Assembly: GCF_000313135.1 (NCBI RefSeq)
Contig: NW_004457342.1
Coordinates: 230,835-294,834, forward strand
Direction of reading: 5' to 3'
DNA from: Acanthamoeba castellanii str. Neff
Taxonomy: Eukaryota; Discosea; Longamoebia; Acanthamoebidae
DNA length: 64,000 nt
Under the pieces are notes generated by a model. It was not told the DNA's origin, made no database searches, and saw nothing but the letters and a program-made list of their open reading frames with translations. Every line of letters starts with the position of its first letter. Position 1 is the stretch's first letter. Below are positions 54,431 through 64,000 of the stretch, piece by piece. The position numbers and the translations under genes were made by a program.

Positions 54431-57400
54431 ATGTCGGTGCCGGTTGTGATCCTCCCTTTGGTCTTCTTGCTCGGTAAGCGTCCACCCCAATCAGCGTGGC
54501 GAACGAGCAGAGCGAAGTGAGACCCGCCTCCGCGTCCTCGTGAGTACTGACTAGAGAGAATCTTGTCACCCGGTGACTAGGGTGGTGCTTTTGTACGGGT
54601 GTATCGGGTCTCACCATCAATGCCCAGGGGGAGTCCACCTCGGGCGTCATGTGGGGCCAGTGCAGTGACGGTTCGTACCCAACTTCTCTATTCCCCCTCG
54701 AGGCTTTGCGATCCACCCATTCGCCACCATATGGTGCAACTTGTTCTTTTTAGAACCTCGTCATCCGTTGCCGGGACGACGGATAGAATTACAGCCATGA
54801 TCACTAATAACGCAACAACCAACCAACCGCAACAATACAAACCCCGAAACGGCGCCCGTGCAGCTTTCCCATACAAGACGGACAACGTGCTGCTGAGCTA
54901 CAAGCAGGTGCCCCTCATCACGTCAGCCTGGGCCAGCCTGGAGTCGGGTGCGGCGAGCTTCGTCAGCTGCGACGGCGAACAGCCGCAAGACGTCGTGCCC
55001 CCGGGGACGCTCCAGCTGCCCGTCGCCGCCCACGCCATCATCATCGTCTACAACGTCCCTAACGTCACCGCATCCTTGGTACTTACCTTTTCCCTCAATA
55101 ACCACGGGATTGGCCACATGTGCGTGGTGTTAAGTAGCGACAAGAGATCTCTTGTCGTTAATTGAGCTCTCTTAGATCCGATTGGTTGCAATGGATTAAT
55201 TTATTCGAGGTGGGGGGTGGATCCCTGCAGACTCTGGACGGACCAACGCTGAGCCGAATCTGGTCGGGCAACATCACCAAGTACAACGACCCGCAGCTGA
55301 CGGCCCTCAACCCCGGACTGCCGCTTCCCGACCATGACATCATCCTGGCTTACGTGTACGCACACTCTTCAGTTCTAACCCCTTAGAAACTACTTCGTGA
55401 ACTTTAGTCAGTAAACTCTTAACACCTTGCCCTAAACCTCGACAGGCCGACGGACGACGGCATCTCCACCCTGTTCAAGCGGGCTCTGGCTTCTTTTGGT
55501 GATGAGTTCAAGAGCGCCAACTTCTCCTTTGACGATCTCTTGCCCGTCTCGCAGAACCGGACCTACCGAGCGGCGAATATGATCGACCGCCTCAACTACG
55601 CTGTGGTACGGACTGTGCTGTGAAACGCGCACAGACACACCACGCGCGCAGTAATTAACGATAGAGAGAGCGCGTGGCACACGACAGAACAACAAGTACG
55701 TGATGACCTATGTCGAGCGTTCGAACACCTACAAGCGAAGGCTGCCCTTGGTGAACATGATCAACAAGGCCGGCAACAACATTACGCTCAACGCCACCGC
55801 TGCCAAGAGCGCCATGGACGACTACAGCGCCGTCGTTCGTTCCGGTATAGCCACACACCGCCGCGCTATAGAGACTGTCCGCCGTGCTTTGCTGACCTCA
55901 CTACCACCACCACCGCTGCCTTGGTTTGCAACAAATGCAGGCAATCTGGTCACTGACGTATTCAACGGTCCCGGCGCGCTCTCGTGGCCGATGACCTTCG
56001 TGATCGTGGCGGCCACCCGCCAGGAGTTCAATTCGTCGGTGACCGACTGCACGACTGTGTCATCGATGGCCGACATCTTCAGCTGGATGCAGGTCAACAA
56101 CCAGATCTCCACGGCCATCGCCCGCGGCGGCGCGTTCACGCTGACGACAGTGTACTACAAGCGGATGATCGATGGTTTGGGCAGCATCAAGTGCGGCGGT
56201 GTGCGTGCCTTTAACTCGTCGTATCTCATCGGCGAGGGCACGGCGATCAACACTGTCAGCGATTGGATTCAGGGCTACAATGGCAACACCTTCACGCAGA
56301 AATACTTCTCCGTGCCCTCGGTGAAAGCCATCGAAGACTTGGATGCCGGCGACATCGACTTTGCCATCGGCCTGCCCTCTGGGTATGAATACGTCCATCC
56401 GAGGGGAATTTTCCGTTTAGAGTGTGGTGGGACCGCAGCAGCGGCTAATGCACGCGCACACCTCAAGTAGGGTAACACTGTCGAACAAGCGCAGCGTGGA
56501 GAATCTGGACGGCGTTGAGGCCTTCCCCGGCGCCGCCGCTGCTGTGATCCCCGTCTACAACGTACGTGTAGAATCAACCAGTAAGCCACAACGCAAGTGA
56601 CTAAGCACGTTAACTCTATATGTGCAGATCCCTGAGCTTCAGGCCTCTTCTCCATTGGTGTTGAGCATCGATGTTCTTGCCGAGATCTACCTCGGCCACG
56701 TGACTTCATGGAACGATCCCTTGGTGCGCCTTCTACAGATGAGATAGGCCGTATGGTAAACAGCGGCTGACGTGACGTGATGATGTGGTGTGGGGTTGAA
56801 ACGCTCCAGATTCAAGCTCTCAACCCCGGCGTTGTTCTCCCCGAGCAGCAGATTGTAGTCATCATAACTACGTCGAGCTCAAGTACCTCTCTCTCCCTTC
56901 CCCTGTTGAAGCCGAACGACCACCAACATTCTTCCATTCTTTTTCGCCAGCTGTGACCTCCGCTTTCACCAATGCTCTCGCCAAGCGCAGCCAAGAGTTC
57001 AACATAACGGTAATTTTCTTTTTCTTGTTTGTTTCTCATCATTATTCAGAACGTTCAGACGTCTTTTTTTTTCATACTACTGCCATGGCCAACAACCCTC
57101 CTCAATTCAGGTGGGCTCGAACCTGAGTGTCACTTTCCCAATCCAAGCCCTGAATCACACCATCAGCGGCCCATACTCGATTGGACCTCTGCTTGAGTTG
57201 GCTGGTACACTGGCCTATCCCTTTCGTATTTCCCCCCCCCCCGTGTATCAGCCACCACGGCAACTTATAACGCTGAGCTTTGCTCCCCCCTCGCAACAGG
57301 TCTTACGCCGTACTCACTCACCTGGACCCTTAGCGGCAACATCAACGCCAACATCACCTTTGCCTCGCTCCTTAACACGGCCGGGACCCAGGTAGTGGCG

Positions 57401-60400
57401 GCCACGGCTTCGTCCGTATATGCTGCTGTGTCCGACCTATCACAGACCAACATCGGCATCATTGGCCAGTTCACTCTATCTACCCATCCTACGGCATGGC
57501 CGATCGTGACGAGCCTGCCCTTCCTGCTGCGGTTGAGTTCCGAGACGTTGGACTGCTTGAAGACCAAGACGCTCATCAACTGGATCTATTGGACGCAGAC
57601 CGAGGGCCAGGCCTTCCTCCTGGCCGAAGGGTATGTACAGCAGTGTGTTTTCTCACAGTGTGCTCCATTATTGATGTGCTGTAATGAACGAACACCAACA
57701 TTTTTCACGCTTACTGCGCCAGGTCGGGCACCATCTCAGCTGGCCAGGTGCCCTTTATCCAGCGAAGCACTCTCTCCTCGCTTTCTACGGTGCGTACTCA
57801 AAATCCCTGCTAAACAGACGCACCACGCTGATGCATATACAAACCACCACAACAGATCATGTGTGAGGGAGAACACATGCTGTCGGTGTGGGCGTGCATT
57901 TCCGACGGTCTCGTGTGCTCCAACAACGGACGTTGTGTTGACAACCAGTGTGCGTGCTTCTCGGGCTATGGAGGGAACTTCTGTGAACAGACCTTCCAGG
58001 CCGCCACCAGCTCGTCCGACAATCTTGCCCTCATTCTCGTACGTACCACTCATAGCACACAGTGCGAGCTCTGTTCGATGGCACCACCATATGTGCGAGA
58101 TCTTATGATCGTGTGTTGTGTGTTGTGTGCGCGCAACAGGGCATTGTTATCCCGATATCGGTGGCGCTGTGCCTTCTTCTTCTGTGCCTCATTCTCGCCG
58201 TGGTCTGCTTCACCAAGTACAACCGCAAGAACCGGGAGGAGTGGAACCTCAACTGGGACGAGCTCGACATGGGCGAACCGCTGGGCGCGGGCGGCTACGG
58301 CGAGGTGTTCAAGGCCAAGTGGCGCGGCACCGAAGTCGCCGTCAAGATGGTGGCCTCGACCACGCAGGTGACCAAGGAGATGCAAAAGTTCTTCGCCGAC
58401 GAGATCCACGTCATGACCACGTTGCGCCACCCGAACGTGGTGCTGTTCATGGCGGCATCCACCAAGCCGCCCAAGATGTGCATCGTCATGGAGTTCATGG
58501 CCCTCGGTTCCCTCTACGATGTGCGCCCCCCTCCCCTTGTTTTCAGCCTCCATCTTGGATGGAGACTCACAGCAATACCACCACCACGAACAGTTGCTGC
58601 ACAACGAGTTGATTCCCGAGATTCCGTTCAAGCTCAAGGTCAAGATGGCCTTCCAGGCGGCCAAGGGCATGCACTTCCTCCACTCGTCGGGCATCGTGCA
58701 TCGCGACCTCAAGTCCCTCAATCTGCTCCTCGACGCCAAGTGGAACGTCAAGGTACAAGTTTGTTGACACCTCGCCATCCACCTCTCCCTCTCCTCGTCT
58801 GCCGTCGTGGTCACGACCTTTCTGTGGTATCTGATTCGCTCCGGTCCAGGTGAGTGACTTCGGATTGACCACGTTCAAGAGCAACATCAAGAGGGGCGGT
58901 GCGGCCGGGGTGGCGACCGTCCACTGGAGCGCGCCAGAGGTGCTCAACGAGTGCCACGACGTGGACTACATCCTGGCCGATGTCTACAGTTTCGGAATCA
59001 TCCTGTGGGAGCTCCTCACCCGCGAGCAGCCCTACAGTGGCATGAGGTACGCCTAGGGCTCCTTCACCTCTTGCTGCCACCGGTGTGCTCACTCTCACAA
59101 TTTGGCGGCCCATCAAAGTCCTGCGGCAGTGGCGGTGGCGGTTATTCGAAACAATACGCGTCCGACGCTGCCGTCGTCGATTGAAGACACGGATCGCGAC
59201 TTCGTGGATCTGATGCAGGCGTGCTGGCACGAGGACCCCACCATTCGCCCGACCTTCCTCGAGATCATGACTCGGCTCAGCTCGTTCGAGGGCGGCATGT
59301 CGCGTTCCTCCTACACCTCCCACTCGTCGTCCAGGTATGCGCGTTGGTCATTCTCTCTCTTTTTGGGCTGTCGCCATCAGGTTACTAATTAACGCATTTG
59401 TTTGTGTTCGACTGCGGCAGTTCTTCGATGTCGTCTACAACGGATCATCGCACCAACAAGCTCAGCCACCACTCGGGTCGGTCAAGCTCGACGGCCTCGT
59501 CCGGCGACGGGTCGTCTGGCGACTCCACGCACGGCTCGGGCGTGATGGTGCCGCATGGCGTCCGCGCTCCCGACGGCGAGGTGGCGATCGTGTTTTCGGA
59601 CATCACGCGCGCGGCTTCTTTGTGGGAGCACGATCCGGCCGCCATGCGCGATGCCACCGCCGCACACAACGATCTCCTGCGGTCGCTGGCGACCAAGTAC
59701 GGCGGATACGAGGGCGGCGTGGGCCGCGAGCGGAACACAGGCGAGGGCTCCTTCTGCCTCGTGTTCGTGCGTGCCTTCGATGCCCTGCGCTGGTGCGTCG
59801 AAGCGCAGAACGCCCTGCTCGCCGTGGCCTGGCCCGAGACCTTGCTCTCGCACCCGGGCGCCGCCGAGGAGGTCGACGGCGGCATGGACGAGCGCACGGT
59901 CTTCCGTGGTCTGCGGGTCCGCATGGGCGTCCACGTGGGCCACCCGCGGGTAGTGAAGGACGCCATGACCCGACGCGTCGAGTATGTGGGGTCGGCGGTG
60001 AACACTGCAGCGCGCATGACCGCGCTGGCACACGGCGGCCAGGTCGTGGTGTCGCAGCAGGCGAGCGACAAGCTCGCCGTCGAGGTGACGGCCGTGGCCT
60101 CCACCGAGCGGCTGCTGACCGAGCTCACCGAGGAGAAGCGGCTCAAGAAGCTGGGTCGGTTCGAGATGCCCGACATGGTGGGTGGCGCCACCCTCTACGA
60201 AATGAAGGTGCCGGGCCTCGAGGGCCGGTACTTCGGCCGCATGGCCCTGCAGAAGGGCTACGGCGACAACGACAACAGCAACTCGGTACCGGCATCACCG
60301 CCCTTCCGCCCTAATAGTTGCAAACCCAACCGCTCACTCTCGCCTCTTGCCACGCGGGTGGTCATTCATCCCTGAACCCTCTGTTCTGTACAGAGTTCGT

Positions 60401-61626
60401 CAGTGCACAGCGATGACGGATCGATGAGGGACAGGGTGGGCGAGGCGATGGCCTACAAGGAAGATCACTTCCTCACGTCGGCCAACCTCTGTCGATGGGT
60501 CATCGACTTCAAGGAGATCCAGCTCGGAGATCAGGTACACCCCCCCAAGAACATCAGCGGAGACGGCTATGGCCCACCAGCTGACAAACGCAAAACAAAA
60601 CAGGTCGGAATGGGTAGCTACGGTATGGTGTACAAGGGCATGTGGAAGGGCGTTGAGGTGGCGGTGAAGAAGTTCATCCAACAGAAGCTCGACGAGCGGC
60701 GCATGCTCGAGTTCAGGGCCGAGGTGGCGTTCCTCTCGGAGCTGCACCATCCCAACATCGTCCTCTTCATCGGGTCATGCGTCAAGCGACCCAATCTGTG
60801 CATCGTAACCGAGTTCGTGAAGCGCGGCAGTCTCAAGGAGATCGCGGCCGACCACACCATCAAGCTCAGCTGGCCTCTCAAGCTGCACATGCTCAAGAGC
60901 GCTGCCCTGGGAATTAACTACTTGCACTCCCTCTCACCCGTACGTCACTGTCCCCCTGGGGGGGGGGTAACTACCTACTGCACAAGTGGTGATGGTGTGT
61001 GTGCTCACAACGGTTTACGTGCCTTGGCGTGCGCAGGTGATTGTGCACCGGGATATCAAGCCGTCGAACCTGCTGGTGGACGAGAACTGGAACGTGAAGG
61101 TGGCCGACTTTGGCTTTGCGCGCATCAAGGAGGAGAATGTCACCATGACCCGCTGCGGAACACCCTGCTGGACCGGTACGCAACACGTTCACCCGGCCTC
61201 AGTCAGTGTCGCCTCGCTCACCTTGCTGATGACGACGATGAACGCAGCGCCGGAGGTGATTCGTGGAGAGAAATACTGCGAGTCGGCCGACGTGTACAGC
61301 TTTGGCGTCGTCATGTGGGAGGTGGCCGCGCGCAAGCAGCCGTTCGCCGGCTGCAACTTCATGGCGGTGGCCATCGAAGTGCTGGAAGGCAGGCGGCCCA
61401 AGATTCCTGCTGACTTGCCTCCTGTCTTCAAGAAGCTCATCAAACGGTACTTCGTATGTGCGTGCGTGTGCGTGTGTGCGTGCGTGTTTTGGAGCCCCAG
61501 TGAGAAGTGTGCTCATCTCTTACTCGCAGATGCTGGCACCGGGACCAAGCCAAACGCCCCACCATGGAGGAGGTGATATCCACCCTCGATGACCTGAAGG
61601 GCGTCGCCAACCAGGACAAGGTGTGA
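54431..61626 (+). CDS. Receptor with tandem PstS-like ectodomain, kinase, class III cyclase domain and second kinase
   Basis: About twenty exons from MSVPVVILPLVFLLG (signal peptide). The ectodomain has two modules resembling bacterial phosphate-binding PstS. Module 1: LSRIWSGNITKYNDP, ALNPGLPLPDHDI, then a DGIST signature near RPTDDG (PstS: R-x-DGSGT), closing DIDFAIGLPSG. Module 2: VLAEIYLGHVTSWNDP, ALNPGVVLPEQQI, without the DGSGT signature. An EGF-like module (CSNNGRCVDNQCACFSGYGG), a transmembrane helix and TKL kinase 1 (GAGGYGEVF, VAVK, HRDLKSLNLL, VSDFGL) follow. The cyclase domain (59.55-60.23 kb) keeps VFSDIT, LRVRMGVHVG and VNTAARM. The second metal position is Glu (TGEGSF instead of TxGDxF). 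Kinase 2 (GMGSYGMVY, VAVKKF, HRDIKPSNLL, VADFGF) ends at 61626. This and the preceding gene are diverged relatives with different sensors. Confidence 0.85.
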
Positions 61627-61814
61627 GCAGTTGTGAGGAGGGCCTCCTGTCTCCGGGAGACAGAAACTCCAGTCGGGGTGGAGGTCGGGCCGTTGAAATC
61701 GTGCGCAGTTTTCGCGTGCAAAAATTGGATTGATAATCACCTCCTTAACTCCGGTGCTTGGTTTGAAAACGAACAAACGACGTCCGTTCATCTTTGTTCG
61801 GTCGACCGCCAAGC

Positions 61815-64000
61815 ATGTCGCACAATTCATGTCATCCTTTACCTTCGTCAAGGCGAATAAGCAATGTTGCCCGCTCGAGCAACGACACTCCTTTTTTAAA
61901 CCATCACCATAATCATAATCATCAATATAATCAGCCCTCATCAGCTTCATCAACATCATCATCATCATCATCAAGAAGCGGCGGCCTACCACGACAAGAC
62001 CCAGGCTCTGCACAGGAGACACAGCAGCCTCCACCAGGGGGGCGCAATAAGCGGAGAGTCTACTCCTCTCAGCGAGAGGAGGATGACGACCAAGTCAACG
62101 ACCTCAGCGAGGACGCAGGGGCAGCGTACCACCACGGTGCGCCCCATCCGGACCACGGGGTCCAGTTCTACACGGATCCCGCCGACCTCTGCCGCGCCGT
62201 GTGCCAGTTCGCCGCAGAGGGCATTGGCCAGGGCGCTGGGGTGGTGGTGGTGGCGCGGCGCCTGCACCGCAAGGGCATCGAGCGGGCGCTGGCCGAGCGG
62301 GGAGTCGACGTGGCGGCGTGCCACGCCAGTGGCCAGCTGTCCATGCCCGACGCCGACACCGTGCTACGCGACTTCCTGGCCGAAGGCGGCATGCCAGACC
62401 CGGGCCGCTTCTGGGCCATCTTTGGCTCGCTCGTGGATGCGCACCTCGCGCGATTTCGGCACCTGCGTACGCAACACCGCACGCACGCACGCACGCACGC
62501 ACTGACACACACACACACACACACACACACCACACCACTCAGGAATCTATGGCGAAATGGTGGACATCTTGTGGTCGTCGGATCGCCGCCCGGCGGCCAT
62601 CGAGTTCGAGAACCTGTGGAGCCAGTTGGCCGCGCGCCAGGAGCAGCGGGGCCGGCCCTTCAGCCTGCTGTGCGGCTATGCCGTCGGCCACTTCGGGTGC
62701 GAGGAACAGACGCGCGCCTTCCTCGACCTCTGCGGTACGCACGGCCGCGTTGTGCCGGCCAAGAGCTACGAGACGCTCCGTGAGCACCACAACAGCCAGC
62801 AGCACCTCATCGCGCGCCTGCAGCAGCAGGCGCTGGCCCTGCAAGCCGAGGTCGCGCATCGCCGCGCCGTCGAGGCCGAGCTTCAGCTGGCCAAAGAGCG
62901 AGCCGAGGCGGCCAACCAAGCCAAGAGCATGTTCCTGGCCGTCATCAGCCACGAGCTCCGAACGCCTCTCACAGCCATTGTCGGTTATGCCGACCTGATG
63001 CTTGCATCGTCGTCGTCATCGTCCGCTGCAGCGGGCGAGATGCCGGCCAGCGAGAGGGGCGAAATCGTGGAGGTCATTTCGCGCAACGGCCGCGAGTTGG
63101 TGCGCCTCCTCAACGACGTGCTCGACCTCTCCAAGGTGGAGGCCGGCTCGCTGCAGATCGACAGCGTGCCCTTCTCCCCTGTGGAGCTCGTCTCCGACGT
63201 GGCGTCCGTGCTGCGGCTGCAGGCCCGCGAGAAGCAGCTGTCGATGCGGATCAACATCGGACCCGACGTGCCCGCCCGCGTGCTGGGCGACCCGTCGCGC
63301 CTGCGCCAGATCCTGGTCAACCTCACCAGCAACGCCGTCAAGTTCACCCCCGCCGGCGGCATCATCGACATGGCGCTGCGGATGCGGCCCCCACCAGTTG
63401 ACAGCCCACCATTGCTCGAGTGCATCGTGCGCGATACGGGCTGTGGCATGACGCCGGAGCACGCGCAGCAACTGTTCCAGCCCTTTTCGCAGGGCGAGAC
63501 GTCGGCGTCGCGGCAACACGGGGGCGCGGGCCTCGGGCTGTTCCTGTCGCGCCAGCTGGCCCGGCTGCTGGGCGGTGACCTCGTCCTGGCACAGACAGCG
63601 CCTGGCCAGGGCACCACCTTCGTGGCCACCGTGCCGGCCAACACGCCAACGATCATCCCCGATGCACTTGAGGATCAGCAAGCGGCCGATGGCTTGGCGC
63701 TGTCACGCTGCGAACTGAACGACGAGCAGACAATGACATCATGGTCACCACCGCCGGATCGACAGCTGCAGCCGATCGACTGCGCCGCCATCTCAGTTCT
63801 GGTGGTGGACGATAACTCAGTCAATCGGCGGCTCATCCAGCGCGTGCTCCAGCGCCTCGGCTACGTCGACGTGGCCTGCACTGCCAACGGCCTGGAGGCC
63901 CTGAATCACATGACGGCCCACCACTGCGACCTCATCCTGATGGACCTGCAGATGCCGATGATGGGTGGCCACGCCGCGTGCCGGGCCATTCGCAAGATCT
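61815..64000 (+). CDS. Hybrid histidine kinase with MEDS sensor domain, 3' end beyond the window
   Basis: Start at MSHNSCHPLPSSRR (61815), followed by a low-complexity His/Asn/Ser stretch. The sensor resembles the MEDS/DcmR domain of bacterial and archaeal regulators: HGVQFYTDPADLCRAV, GAGVVVVARRLH, HASGQLSMPDADTVLRDFL, and after the intron YGEMVDILW, ENLWSQLA, PFSLLCGYAVGHF. One intron (62467-62542), rich in CACGCACG and CA repeats, splits it. Then come the HisKA box with phospho-acceptor (SHELRTPLTAIVGYADL), the N box (LRQILVNLTSNAVKFT), G boxes (DTGCGM, GGAGLGLFLSRQLA) and a receiver domain (VLVVDDNSVNRRL, LILMDLQMPMMGG with the phospho-Asp). It should autophosphorylate on His and relay to its own Asp. 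No transmembrane segment is seen, so it is probably cytosolic. The frame is still open at 64000. Confidence 0.88.

Overview
The window looks like nuclear DNA of a free-living amoeba, most probably Acanthamoeba. The DNA is GC-rich. Nearly every gene is split by short (about 60-130 nt) GT-AG introns. Genes lie 60-500 bp apart on both strands. The products are typical of Amoebozoa: Rab and Rho GTPases, a RhoGEF with MORN repeats, and receptor proteins built as kinase-cyclase-kinase. There are no operons, Shine-Dalgarno sites, CRISPR arrays or convincing tRNA/rRNA genes. Exon structures are my reconstruction from reading frames and splice signals; they are firm where a known family guided me and tentative elsewhere.

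Layout. 0-6.4 kb, minus strand: the 5' part of an H-NOX (heme nitric-oxide/oxygen sensor) gene, a TM9SF (nonaspanin) gene and a Rab GTPase. 6.8-19 kb, minus strand: an F-box protein, a long DH-PH-MORN Rho exchange factor, an acidic coiled-coil protein and the cap-binding protein CBP20. 19-28.5 kb: a probable regulator with a fungal-transcription-factor-like helical domain (+), a second F-box gene that is a paralogue of the first, a secreted folate-receptor-like protein (-), a membrane-anchored JmjC/cupin oxygenase (+) and an Mpv17-family protein (-). 28.5-32.5 kb is gene-poor. It holds one small unknown gene, a 1.3-kb segment with no CpG dinucleotide at all and a 36-bp tandem repeat, and one small secreted protein.

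32.9-48.3 kb: an ABHD1/3-type alpha/beta hydrolase (+), the nonsense-mediated-decay helicase UPF1 (+), a leucine-rich-repeat protein fused to a divergent Rho-type GTPase (-), a SAM-coiled-coil-RBR ubiquitin ligase (+) and a four-CBS-domain protein (+).

48.8-64 kb, all plus strand: a signalling block. Two neighbouring receptor genes share the plan ectodomain, EGF-like module, transmembrane helix, TKL kinase, cyclase-like domain, second kinase. The first has an ectodomain descended from 5'-nucleotidase (CD73/UshA) in which all the metal ligands I can align are lost. The second has two modules resembling the bacterial phosphate-binding protein PstS. Both keep an intron at the identical codon just before the first kinase's DFG motif. 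A hybrid histidine kinase with a bacterial-type MEDS sensor domain follows and runs off the end of the window.

The strongest leads are this receptor pair (candidate nucleotide/phosphate sensors made from retired enzymes and transport proteins), the CpG-free island, the LRR-Rho fusion, and complementary heptamer repeats in two introns of the RhoGEF gene.
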